A stretch of DNA of 64,000 nucleotides from DLKC01 sp002478885 (lineage in GTDB: Bacteria; Bacteroidota; Bacteroidia; Chitinophagales; Chitinophagaceae). Positions within the stretch are counted from its first letter, which is position 1. The number at the start of each line of letters is the position of its first letter. The translations under genes and the position numbers were made by a program. The notes beneath the pieces are model-generated. The model was not told where the DNA came from and did not search any database. It saw nothing but the letters and a program-made list of their open reading frames with translations. The stretch is from NCBI GenBank assembly GCA_046329585.1, contig JAXLUI010000001.1:2976001-3040000 (forward strand). Direction: 5' to 3'. Below are positions 27,964-35,813 of this stretch, one piece after another.

Positions 27964-29220
27964 CTAGCTTAATTTTTCCAGCGCCTTCTCTAGTTGCAAA
28001 AGCATGGGTGGTATTTCTGCTGTTCTGCAGGTGCCAACGCTAAGGCGGTACCAGGGCGAATGATCGTCGTTGCCGAAAGCATAGAAAGGAACTACGGCAA
28101 GTTTGGCCTCGTCGAGCAGGTAAGTGGTTACGCAAGACTGCGAACCCAGCGTTTGGCCGTTGGCTGTTTTACCAAAAATATCAAGTTTAATAGTAAGGTA
28201 AATGGCGGCTTGTGGTGCAATGGCATCAACGGGAAACCCTTTTTCTTTAAGTGCAATAAAGCCTGCGTAAATTTTTCTAAGTCGGTCTTCCAGGGCTTCT
28301 TTAAACTCATTTTGAAAGGCGGTGATTTTTTCAGGCTGGTTAAGATAAGCAGCCACTGCATACTGCTCGGCCATGGGAGCCCATGCGCCTATATGGCTAA
28401 GCAATGCCTTCATTTTAGCGATGATATTGGCAGGGCCGAATGACCAGCCAACCCGCACGCCGGTTGCAGCAAGTGACTTGGATATACCATCGATAAAAAC
28501 GGTATAAGCTCTCATGGCCGGCCTCAGCGAAACCGGGTTATAATGAATGGTATCGCCATAAGTAAGCGTCCAGTACATTTGGTCGAACATGAGGTATAAT
28601 TTCTTTTCACCATCTGCCCGTGTATTATTTTCTGCGATAATAAGATCGCAGATCTTTTCCAGCTCTTCTTTCTTTAATGCAGTGCCGGTTGGGTTTTGCG
28701 GGGTGCACAGGCACAACAGCGAAGCACCTTTGATGTGCGGCGCTATATCGGCTGCAAGTGGCAGAAAATTATTTTCAGGGCTTGTTGCGATAACGCAATG
28801 CTGTGCCCCATTTATATGAGTGTAGTGATTGTTATTCCAGGATGGCACGGCATAAATTACTTTATCTCCCGCATCAACAATGGCTTTAAAAACGGTATAG
28901 ATAAGTGGCCGGCCGCCGGAGGCTATCAGTATTTCATTTTTTTCGTAAGAAATACCTTCGTTGTCATTGATGAAATTGCTTACCGCTTTGCGTAGTTCAT
29001 AGATGCCATCTGCCGGCGGATAATTGGTTCTGTGGTCTTTATATGCTTGTACAATCAGTTCTTCCAGTTCTTGCGGAATGGGGAAAATAGCGGGAGAGAA
29101 GTCACCAATGGTAAAATTGTAGATTTTTTCCCCTTGCCTTATGCGCTCGTTGATTTCGTTTCCAAGCTTTACGATTTCGGAGCCTTGTAATGTTTCGGCG
29201 AGGGTGCTTAGTTTAATCAT
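27964..29220 (-). CDS. PLP-dependent class I/II aminotransferase
   Basis: 418 residues on the minus strand. It has the fold type I aminotransferase pattern: LIASGGRPLIYTVFKA near residue 105, LCTPQNPTGTALKKEELEKI (the NPTG loop), MFDQMYW, and the PLP lysine in DGISKSLAATGVRVGW. The C-terminus (SPWYRLSVGT) supplies the substrate carboxylate-binding Arg. It resembles aspartate/tyrosine-type aminotransferases (AspC/AatA-like); substrate specificity is not resolved. It is transcribed away from the next plus-strand pair, with the 180-bp divergent region holding AT-rich promoter-like sequence. Confidence 0.9.
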   Translation of the reverse strand: MIKLSTLAETLQGSEIVKLGNEINERIRQGEKIYNFTIGDFSPAIFPIPQELEELIVQAYKDHRTNYPPADGIYELRKAVSNFINDNEGISYEKNEILIASGGRPLIYTVFKAIVDAGDKVIYAVPSWNNNHYTHINGAQHCVIATSPENNFLPLAADIAPHIKGASLLCLCTPQNPTGTALKKEELEKICDLIIAENNTRADGEKKLYLMFDQMYWTLTYGDTIHYNPVSLRPAMRAYTVFIDGISKSLAATGVRVGWSFGPANIIAKMKALLSHIGAWAPMAEQYAVAAYLNQPEKITAFQNEFKEALEDRLRKIYAGFIALKEKGFPVDAIAPQAAIYLTIKLDIFGKTANGQTLGSQSCVTTYLLDEAKLAVVPFYAFGNDDHSPWYRLSVGTCRTAEIPPMLLQLEKALEKLS

Positions 29221-29401
29221 AAGTATTCATTAATAGTCCGGGCAAATGTAAAAGGCTATATCAATGTGGCTCTAAAGTAAATACAATTGCGGGAATTTGG
29301 TGAAAAATCACTTTGGCAATGGTGAAAAATCACTATATAAAATAATTCATGTATTTTAATTTGCGTAAACATTATTCCAAATTCTCCACAATCCCAACAA
29401 A

Positions 29402-29773
29402 ATGGCAACAAACTGGCAACAAGTAGTAGATGAAGTTAAAACTTACAGAACTTACTACAACGGATTACCTGCTTCGGCAAGTTCTTACAAGAAAAAAGGT
29501 TATTTTATTTCGAAAGAAGAATTATTCAGTTTGCTGAAACAGAAAGATGCAAACTCATTGCTCGATGGTATCAGAATTTACTTCGGAGCTAATATGGTCG
29601 AAGGCAATATGGTACCCACCGTTCATGTAGTGGCATGTGAAAAAGACGCTTCATCACCTGATCTGATGAATGACTATAATATAGGTGATACTGTTCCAGG
29701 CAGCGCGACCCTGGTGGCTGACACGCATCCTTGCCCTATATACTGTGGTAAATCAAATATTTTAAATAAGTAA
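29402..29773 (+). CDS. Hypothetical protein with C-terminal Cys pair
   Basis: 123 residues, no signal peptide, family not recognised. It has a helical N-terminal half (TNWQQVVDEVKTYRTYYNGL), a central strand-rich part, and a C-terminus HPCPIYCGKSNILNK that holds a CPxxC pair, possibly a metal or redox site. Its TAA stop overlaps the ATG of the following membrane protein by one base, so the two are translationally coupled and likely work together. Codon use matches the surroundings. Confidence 0.75.
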   Translation: MATNWQQVVDEVKTYRTYYNGLPASASSYKKKGYFISKEELFSLLKQKDANSLLDGIRIYFGANMVEGNMVPTVHVVACEKDASSPDLMNDYNIGDTVPGSATLVADTHPCPIYCGKSNILNK

Positions 29774-30486
29774 TGTTATGGCTGATGGAAAATGAAATAT
29801 TAAACCAGGTGCTGAGATCTGACGATGCTTACCTGCCTTTGCTGGTATTGATGGTCTGTTTTTTTCTAAGAAAAAAAATACCTGCAACTGAACGGTTGTT
29901 GATCATCTATCTTTTCATACAATTCGCATTTTCTACTGTTACAAATGTGCTTGGGTATTTCAAGATCAACAACCTGTTTTTATATCATTTTTTCACGTTG
30001 TTTGATCAGTGGTTTGTCACTTACTATCTCGCCAGGATTATTACAAAAGGCAAGATGCCGGTAATTTACTATCTCGTCAATATTGTGTTTACCGTTTTCT
30101 GGATCATCAATATTTCATTCTTCGAATCTTATCATGTTTTTAATACAAATACGGCAGTAATATCAAGCCTCATCATTTTATTGCTTTGCATGTATTATAT
30201 GCTCGATCTTTCAAAAAATGATGATATACTTTACTTTCAGAAACTTCCTGCTTTCTGGATCGTGAATGGGTTTCTTTTATACAACGCGTTAAGCATTCTT
30301 ATTTTTGCGGTCTATCGGTACTACACGGCGGAGTATAGCCTCGAAAGTGTGGAGGTACCTGATGTTGACTACTGGGTGATGATGCACTTCCCCATATCGC
30401 TTAAATATATAATGATAGCGATTGGTATTGCCTGCTATTACAAGGTCCCTTCCATTAAACAGGAGAGCAGATTGATGGCATCTTAA
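29773..30486 (+). CDS. Hypothetical multi-pass membrane protein
   Basis: 237 residues with six to seven predicted membrane helices (for example AYLPLLVLMVCFFL, LLIIYLFIQFAFSTV, IYYLVNIVFTVFWIINISFF, AVISSLIILLLCMYYML, IMIAIGIACYY). No catalytic motif is seen. It overlaps the preceding small protein by one base and precedes a two-component system by 275 bp, with a strong terminator between. It resembles the multi-helix 7TM-type sensory modules found near Bacteroidota LytTR or NarL kinases, but this is a topology-based impression only. Confidence 0.7.
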   Translation: MLWLMENEILNQVLRSDDAYLPLLVLMVCFFLRKKIPATERLLIIYLFIQFAFSTVTNVLGYFKINNLFLYHFFTLFDQWFVTYYLARIITKGKMPVIYYLVNIVFTVFWIINISFFESYHVFNTNTAVISSLIILLLCMYYMLDLSKNDDILYFQKLPAFWIVNGFLLYNALSILIFAVYRYYTAEYSLESVEVPDVDYWVMMHFPISLKYIMIAIGIACYYKVPSIKQESRLMAS

Positions 30487-30553
30487 GCGCGGATGCCGGT
30501 ACCCGTTTCAATAACGGTAATAATAATTTCGTTCAGGCTTCTTATACAATAAA

Positions 30554-30600
30554 ATGTTGCTCTTTAGCGCGTATGCGCTAAAGAGCAACATGCTTTTTTA
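30554..30600 (+). terminator. Strong Rho-independent terminator
   Basis: A perfect 17-bp stem (30554-30570 with 30575-30591) and a GTAT loop, followed by a GCTTTTTTA tract. It would end the transcript of the small protein/membrane protein pair. Confidence 0.85.
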
Positions 30601-30694
30601 CCGGGAAACTATTTTGCCGGCTCAAGGTAAAAGAGCAGTATAAGGTTATTTATTGCAACCTTACCGTATCGGGAAATAAACAAACAGCTTGCTA

Positions 30695-30725
30695 TTGTAA
30701 AAGCCTTTAGATATATCTATTTTTG
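30695..30725 (+). promoter_or_regulatory. Bacteroidota-type promoter for the two-component operon
   Basis: TTG at 30695-30697, a 20-bp spacer, then TATTTTTG at 30718-30725 (exact TAnnTTTG). This gives a leader of about 30 nt before the ATG at 30762. Confidence 0.55.
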
Positions 30726-30761
30726 GAAAACAACCTGGTTGTATATTACCAGCAGTAATTT

Positions 30762-31577
30762 ATGAAAATGGTTCATTTCTATTCTCTACTTGATGCGCAG
30801 CCAAAAGTATATCTGCCAATGGCTTTTTTCCTGGTGGGCACCTTCCTGATCATATTCTTTTTGTTCTTTTTTTATTTATTCTTTATCCAGATGCAAAGAC
30901 GCCGCAGTATTCACCAGCAGGAAGTGCTGGCGCTTAAAACACGGTACGAAAAAACCATCATGGAATCACAACTTGAAATACAGGAGCAGACATTCAGGAA
31001 TATCAGCCAGGAAATACACGATAACATCGGGCAGGTCCTAAGCCTTGCTAAGCTTAATCTTAATACCGTTATGGCGGAACAATTCTCCGATAAAATACAA
31101 CTTACGGAAGAATTACTCGGTAAGGCGATCAATGACCTTAGAGATATAAGCAAAAGTCTTAACCCCGAAAAAATTGCCGATATCGGTTTAGTAAACGCCA
31201 TACGCAACGAATTGCAGGTAATAAGCAGGGCGGCAAAGATCAGGACAGAATTTATCTGCGAAGAAGATGACCTGGGTCTGAAGAACGAAACAGCCATTAT
31301 CATCTTCAGAATGATCCAGGAAATTCTTAACAACATCATCCGGCATGCCCGGGCGAAATATGTTACTGTGGCCATAGAAAAATCTGCAATGCAAACGCTG
31401 ATAGAAGTGCGCGATGATGGCTCAGGCTTTGACGTGGAAAAACTAAAAAGCACGGAAACAGGTATCGGTTTAAAAAGTATTCAGCAGAGATGTTCGCTTA
31501 TCAATGCCGCTTTTACTATCGATTCAAAAACCGGTGAGGGGACTACCATCCGGATACAATTAAATAATAATAACTGA
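30762..31577 (+). CDS. NarL-type sensor histidine kinase
   Basis: 271 residues. One membrane helix near residues 20-45 (FFLVGTFLIIFFLFFFYLFF) anchors a short coiled-coil-like linker (MQRRRSIHQQEVLALKTRYEKT). The HisKA_3 dimerisation domain carries the phospho-acceptor H86 in QEIHDNIGQVLSLAKL. The ATPase part shows the N box (EILNNIIRHA), G1 (RDDGSGFD) and G2 (GIGLKSIQQRC). There is no extracellular sensor domain, so it probably receives its signal from a partner or the membrane; the upstream seven-helix-like protein is a candidate (inference). The response-regulator gene begins 3 bp after its stop. Confidence 0.92.
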   Translation: MKMVHFYSLLDAQPKVYLPMAFFLVGTFLIIFFLFFFYLFFIQMQRRRSIHQQEVLALKTRYEKTIMESQLEIQEQTFRNISQEIHDNIGQVLSLAKLNLNTVMAEQFSDKIQLTEELLGKAINDLRDISKSLNPEKIADIGLVNAIRNELQVISRAAKIRTEFICEEDDLGLKNETAIIIFRMIQEILNNIIRHARAKYVTVAIEKSAMQTLIEVRDDGSGFDVEKLKSTETGIGLKSIQQRCSLINAAFTIDSKTGEGTTIRIQLNNNN

Positions 31578-31580
31578 TCT

Positions 31581-32222
31581 ATGACAAAAGTTGCTCTTGT
31601 AGACGATCACGCATTGCTTCGTAGCGGCCTTGCCAGCGTGGTCAATAGTTTTGGCGAATTTACGGTTGTGTTTGAAGCAGACCATGGTAAACAATTCATT
31701 GAGCTACTTAAAACAAAAGAACGACCCGATATCGTTTTACTCGACATTAACATGCCCGAAATGGATGGCTTTGAAACTTCAAAATGGATCAGGAATAATT
31801 GTCCCGAAATTAAAATCCTGGTATTGTCTATGCGGGACGACGATCATTCGATCATTCGCATGTTGCAAAACGGCGCAAAAGGTTATATTCTTAAAGACAC
31901 TAAACCGGAAAGCCTGCGTACAGCGTTGCGAGAAGTTTCTGACCGCGGCTTTTTTTTCAATGACCTTGTCAGTGGTAAACTTGTACATCTCCTCACTAAA
32001 AAAGAAGGTGAAAAAACCGGTGCAGTACAACTTAGCGAAAAAGAAATTGAATTCTTGCAATGGTGCTGCACCGAAAAATCTTATAAAGAGATTGCCGAAG
32101 CAATGAATATTACTTCAAGGGCGGTAGAGTCGTTGCGCAGCAATCTTTTCGAACGCCTCGAAACGCTTTCAAGGGTTGGCCTTGTTATGTATGCCATAAA
32201 AAATGGCATTATGAAAGTATAG
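31581..32222 (+). CDS. NarL/FixJ family response regulator
   Basis: 213 residues. The receiver domain has the acidic pair (VDDH), the phospho-acceptor D55 in LLDINMPEMDG, and the conserved Lys in GYILKDTKPESL. The C-terminal LuxR-type helix-turn-helix is SEKEIEFLQWCCTEKSYKEIAEAMNITSRAVESLRSNLF. It is encoded 3 bp downstream of its cognate kinase. Target genes are not known; the flanking membrane protein pair and its own operon are plausible targets. Confidence 0.93.
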   Translation: MTKVALVDDHALLRSGLASVVNSFGEFTVVFEADHGKQFIELLKTKERPDIVLLDINMPEMDGFETSKWIRNNCPEIKILVLSMRDDDHSIIRMLQNGAKGYILKDTKPESLRTALREVSDRGFFFNDLVSGKLVHLLTKKEGEKTGAVQLSEKEIEFLQWCCTEKSYKEIAEAMNITSRAVESLRSNLFERLETLSRVGLVMYAIKNGIMKV

Positions 32223-32245
32223 GGTATTGCTGGTCTTACACAAAA

Positions 32246-32268
32246 AAGGCTGCACGTAATGCAGCCTT
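32246..32268 (-). terminator. Terminator hairpin, probably minus-strand
   Basis: AAGGCTGC and GCAGCCTT form a perfect 8-bp stem around a 7-nt loop. The A run on the plus strand just left of it (32242-32247) would be the U tract for minus-strand transcripts leaving msrB. Confidence 0.55.
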
Positions 32269-32414
32269 CGCAAATAAAGTCATCAAAAAACAGCAATATA
32301 TTTTTGTACAGGCTTATGAGCACTTGGCATTGTTCAATGAACTTGCACCGGAGAAACGAATCAGGATCGAATTCTCGAACTGCACAACTTTCTGCGGCGG
32401 TGGATGCGGTGCTG

Positions 32415-32993
32415 TTATTCTTTCTTGGAAGTGTTTTTGCTGTTGTAATCTTTCTCCGCTTCCTGCGCCTTTTTAAAGTCGAGCACAACTCCGTTAATGC
32501 AATATCGCAAGCCCGTAGGTTTTGGTCCATCGTCAAAGACATGGCCAAGGTGCGATTTGCACCTGCCACACATAACTTCCGTACGGTTCATGCCGTAGCT
32601 GTTATCAGGAGCATAAATAATAGAACCTTTACTTATAGGCTCATAAAAACTTGGCCAGCCACAGCCACTTTCAAACTTTGTATCACTTTTAAAAAGTGCA
32701 TTGCCACATACGGCACAATAGTAGGTTCCCACTTCCTTCGAACTTTCAAAGGCACTTGTCCAGGGCCTTTCTGTTCCCTTTTGTCTTGCCACATAGTAGA
32801 TATCGGGCGACAGTATTTTTTTCCACTCTTCGTCTGCCATGGCCACTTTCGAAGTGTCAGTGTTCGAATAGACCGGGTTCTTTTTCTGATTTGAATTATC
32901 CATAGTACTCGTTTTTTTTGTTGGGGTATTTTGTGAATAACAGCCTTGGGCGACTGCAACAGCTACCAGTAAAATACCATAAGCAAATTTCAT
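32415..32993 (-). CDS. msrB: Peptide-methionine (R)-S-oxide reductase MsrB, lipoprotein form
   Basis: About 192 residues from ATG 32993; an ATG two codons upstream (32999) is equally possible. The N-terminus (MKFAYGILLVAVAVAQGC) ends in a likely lipidated Cys, so this MsrB is exported. The mature part has two zinc-binding pairs (CAVCG and CGRCK), the substrate motif GCGWPSFYEPI, and the catalytic Cys in RYCINGVVLDF. It reduces methionine-R-sulfoxide in proteins. A periplasmic location implies repair of oxidised envelope proteins and needs a periplasmic electron donor not seen here. It converges with the response-regulator gene. Confidence 0.92.
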   Translation of the reverse strand: MKFAYGILLVAVAVAQGCYSQNTPTKKTSTMDNSNQKKNPVYSNTDTSKVAMADEEWKKILSPDIYYVARQKGTERPWTSAFESSKEVGTYYCAVCGNALFKSDTKFESGCGWPSFYEPISKGSIIYAPDNSYGMNRTEVMCGRCKSHLGHVFDDGPKPTGLRYCINGVVLDFKKAQEAEKDYNSKNTSKKE

Positions 32994-33128
32994 TTTCATA
33001 GTATGCCTTTCAGTATGTTCTAAGTTAATAACAATTATATTCTAAATACGTTCAATAAATTTCTGCCTTACATATACGGGGTTTAAATAAGCTGCGGTTT
33101 TGTTAAAGGAAATTTAAAACACAGGTCT

Positions 33129-33136
33129 TATATTTG
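33129..33136 (+). promoter_or_regulatory. Candidate -7 box (TATATTTG) of adk
   Basis: An exact TAnnTTTG match, 27 nt upstream of the adk ATG. The nearest TTG upstream is 26 bp away, longer than the usual spacer. Confidence 0.45.
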
Positions 33137-33162
33137 CGCTTCACCCAAGCATAGCAAGCATT

Positions 33163-33738
33163 ATGTTCCATGTAATTTTATTTGGCCCGCCGGGGAGTGG
33201 CAAAGGCACGCAGAGCGAAAGGCTTATAGCACGCTACGGCTTTAAGCATTTGAGCACCGGCGATCTTTTGAGAAATGAAATAAGTAACAACACAACCCTT
33301 GGCCTCGAAGCAAAAAGATTTATCGATAGCGGCCAGCTTGTGCCGGATGAAGTGGTGATTGGTATGATCAGCGATGCGCTCGATAAAAACCCCGATGCGA
33401 AAGGATTTCTTTTCGATGGTTTCCCACGTACCAGGGCCCAGGCCGAGGCGTTGGACACGTTATTGGCACAAAAGGGTTCGGCAATTGCTGTTTTTCTTGC
33501 TTTGGAAGTAAGTGAAACAGAACTGACTAAACGATTGCTTAACCGCGGTCTTACAAGCGGACGCAGCGACGATAACAACGAAACAATTGTAAAAGCACGA
33601 ATTGCAGAATACAATGCAAAAACATCTGCCGTTGCTGATTATTACAGGCAATTTGATAAAGTGGTATTGATAAAAGGCGAAGGGCTTATCGATGATATCT
33701 TTTCGGCGCTGTGCCGCGAAATTGATGCAAAAAAATAG
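33163..33738 (+). CDS. adk: Adenylate kinase
   Basis: 191 residues. It has the P-loop GPPGSGKGTQSERL, the AMP-binding part HLSTGDLLRNEI, and the signature FLFDGFPRTRAQAEAL. The lid between NRGLTSGRS and the next helix is short, so this is the short-lid, zinc-free form. It catalyses ATP + AMP = 2 ADP in the cytoplasm. It is monocistronic with a clear terminator 30 bp downstream. Confidence 0.96.
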   Translation: MFHVILFGPPGSGKGTQSERLIARYGFKHLSTGDLLRNEISNNTTLGLEAKRFIDSGQLVPDEVVIGMISDALDKNPDAKGFLFDGFPRTRAQAEALDTLLAQKGSAIAVFLALEVSETELTKRLLNRGLTSGRSDDNNETIVKARIAEYNAKTSAVADYYRQFDKVVLIKGEGLIDDIFSALCREIDAKK

Positions 33739-33764
33739 TCTGTTCAATTCGTTTAATAAATTAG

Positions 33765-33791
33765 ACCGCCACAGTACTGGCGGTTTTTTAT
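33765..33791 (+). terminator. Rho-independent terminator of adk
   Basis: ACCGCCA (33765-33771) pairs with TGGCGGT (33778-33784), followed by TTTTTATTTT. Confidence 0.85.
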
Positions 33792-33830
33792 TTTCCATGC
33801 CTGGTCGCCTGGAGAGTATGCCAGCATGTA

Positions 33831-33873
33831 TCCGCGTCGCACAAAGACTCAGTTGCACAAGAGTGCGACGCAA
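33831..33873 (+). repeat. Intergenic inverted-repeat element, copy 12 (short loop)
   Basis: GCGTCGCAC (33834-33842) and GTGCGACGC (33863-33871) are a perfect 9-bp inverted pair with only 20 nt between. The right arm reads GCACAAGAGTGCGACGCAAG. An AAGCCGGGC end box follows. It lies between the adk terminator and the sulfatase terminator. Confidence 0.75.
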
Positions 33874-33906
33874 GGGACGATGCCACCGGGTTGCCAAAGC
33901 CGGGCA

Positions 33907-33943
33907 CAAAAAAAGAATCATGCTGCAGTGCATGATTCTTTTG
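33907..33943 (-). terminator. Bidirectional terminator downstream of the sulfatase gene
   Basis: AGAATCATGC (33914-33923) pairs perfectly with GCATGATTCT (33930-33939). A run of A on the left and T on the right suit both directions; on the minus strand it follows the sulfatase stop by about 25 bp. Confidence 0.75.
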
Positions 33944-33965
33944 TATAAGTAAAACGTGTTTTAGT

Positions 33966-35372
33966 TTATGGTGCTGGGTATTCCGGGTATTGTGCCAATA
34001 CTTTCTGGAAATTCTTGTAGATCTGTTTTTCTTCCGGAGTCATTGCTCCTTTTTTAATTTTGCTTTGCTCGTAAGGATCAGCAGCAATATTGTAGAATTT
34101 ATCGGTTAATCCGTAGAGTTTATAGGTTGAATCCTGTACCCACATTCTTAAGCTGGTATTGCCACTGTTCGTAAGCGGGTGGTAATAATCGTAGATCCAT
34201 GGCCTTGGCGTATAGGGCTGCTGGTATAATTGTTTGTAAAAGCTAACCCCATCAAGCGTGTCGTAGGTTGACACATCGGCACCGGTCATTTCCTGGAAAG
34301 TAGTCATGAAATCTGTAAAGCTAATGAGGTTATTGTTTACAGTTCCTTTTGGAATGCCTGCGCCGGCAATCATCAATGGCACATGGGTTCCCCAGGTTGT
34401 GGTAGAGCTTTTGCCTCCCTGCACCAGTTGCCCATTGAACATGCTGTAAATTTCTGTTGGCGTCCCGTTATCGCCGGTGAAGATGATCATGGTTTTATCA
34501 GAAAGGCCCAGGCTCTTCACCTTAGCTACAATCTCTCCAACTTTTTTGTCTACATAAGACACCATCGAAGGGAAAAATTTCGGATCGCTGATACGTGCCT
34601 TGGGATCCCATGTAGCAAACTCAGGATCATCTGGTGTTGGCCCAAACGGTGTATGAACAGAGGGTGGCGCGTAATAAACAAAAAAGTTGTTGTTCTTATT
34701 GGAATCGATGAAGTCGGTGACATATTTTGAGTAAAAATCTTCACCATATTTGCCGTTGGTTTCGCTTGAAGGCAAATATCCGCCATCCTGGTAAATGGTG
34801 GGATTTTTATATGACGAGCCCTGGCTGCCGCTTGTATAAATCTCGTAAGCATTCCAAAGGCAATATTTATCAAATCCCAGGCTTTTTATCGAAGCATCAC
34901 CGCCATCGAGCTGCCATTTACCAGTGGCGCAGGTTTTGTAACCTGCACTCTTGAATAAGGTACCCAATGTTTTTTCGGTAGGATCCATCACACCCCAGTT
35001 GGTGTAATTCCTGAAATTATATTTACCTGTTAATAAAGTAAATCTTGCAGGCGAGCATAAGGGTGAACCGTGGCATTGTGTAAAACGCATACCATCCTGC
35101 GCAAGCTTATCAATGTTTGGTGTCGAATAGCTTTGTCCGCCATTGGCAGTAATTAACTCGTAACCCCAGTCATCACCAAGAATCACTACTACATTAGTAC
35201 CGGCTGGAATTTTTGTTCCGGCAATGTTTATTTCTCCGGCATCGCTGGCCGTAGAAACCGGCGCAAACTCCGTTTTTTTACAACTTGTGCCAAAAAGCAG
35301 GCCGCCAAAGAGCGTGCAGGTCATTAACAGGTTACGGCTGGTTAGCTTGGGTAGGTTCATTACACCTTTCAT
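33966..35372 (-). CDS. Sulfatase family lipoprotein (arylsulfatase-like)
   Basis: 468 residues on the minus strand. The N-terminus (MKGVMNLPKLTSRNLLMTC...FGTSC) has a lipobox ending at C31, so it is exported and anchored. The sulfatase signature is C106-S-P-A-R in GSPLCSPARFTLLTGKY, where the Cys is matured to formylglycine by an FGE enzyme encoded elsewhere. Metal ligands appear in VVILGDDWGYE near residue 60 and TMIIFTGDNGTP near residue 305. Substrate is unknown (sulfated polysaccharide or aryl sulfate). It is divergent from a Tat-exported propeller gene and the cytochrome/LRR cluster, which may form one degradative or electron-transfer locus (inference). Confidence 0.9.
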   Translation of the reverse strand: MKGVMNLPKLTSRNLLMTCTLFGGLLFGTSCKKTEFAPVSTASDAGEINIAGTKIPAGTNVVVILGDDWGYELITANGGQSYSTPNIDKLAQDGMRFTQCHGSPLCSPARFTLLTGKYNFRNYTNWGVMDPTEKTLGTLFKSAGYKTCATGKWQLDGGDASIKSLGFDKYCLWNAYEIYTSGSQGSSYKNPTIYQDGGYLPSSETNGKYGEDFYSKYVTDFIDSNKNNNFFVYYAPPSVHTPFGPTPDDPEFATWDPKARISDPKFFPSMVSYVDKKVGEIVAKVKSLGLSDKTMIIFTGDNGTPTEIYSMFNGQLVQGGKSSTTTWGTHVPLMIAGAGIPKGTVNNNLISFTDFMTTFQEMTGADVSTYDTLDGVSFYKQLYQQPYTPRPWIYDYYHPLTNSGNTSLRMWVQDSTYKLYGLTDKFYNIAADPYEQSKIKKGAMTPEEKQIYKNFQKVLAQYPEYPAP

Positions 35373-35576
35373 AGTTGACTTTTTTAATTTGGATAATAAA
35401 AGTTTGATTTCAGGGTACAGCTCAATTATAAAAAATTATGCAGCAGATGATTAAAGTAATGTTTAAGGGTTAAGAAATCAAAATTATGGTTTATAATTGA
35501 TTTTTGCGCGGCAAACTGCGCATTGCTTTTTAAATTTTAATAGGTCTAACTTGTATTTAATTAAATAACCGCGTCG

Positions 35577-35596
35577 GTTTTATTATGTAATAAAAC
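35577..35596. promoter_or_regulatory. Perfect 20-bp palindrome between divergent genes
   Basis: GTTTTATTA-TG-TAATAAAAC is a perfect 9-bp inverted repeat with a 2-nt centre. It lies in the 440-bp divergent region between the sulfatase and the propeller gene. A dimeric regulator site is one reading; AT-rich chance is another. The rest of this gap is AT-rich with one repeat copy. Confidence 0.35.
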
Positions 35597-35679
35597 AGAT
35601 ACAAGGATTTATGAGGTTGCCTTTTCAAAAAAAATACTGTTGCTTTTTTGTACCCGGCTTTAACGCGTGCCCGGGCATC

Positions 35680-35700
35680 GTTGCGTCGCACTCTTGTGCA
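35680..35700 (-). repeat. Intergenic repeat, inverted orientation, copy 13
   Basis: GTTGCGTCGCACTCTTGTGC is the reverse complement of the consensus right arm. TACCCGGCTTT lies to its left, as expected for a copy read from the minus strand. Confidence 0.65.
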
Positions 35701-35813
35701 TCATAACATAAGTCAGCAAAATTTGTCAGCAATTAATAGGGAGTACGTTGCCAACACTTTTTTGCATGCTGCTTTATAAAAGCCGGGAATAATACGGCCA
35801 TATAATAATTTCG

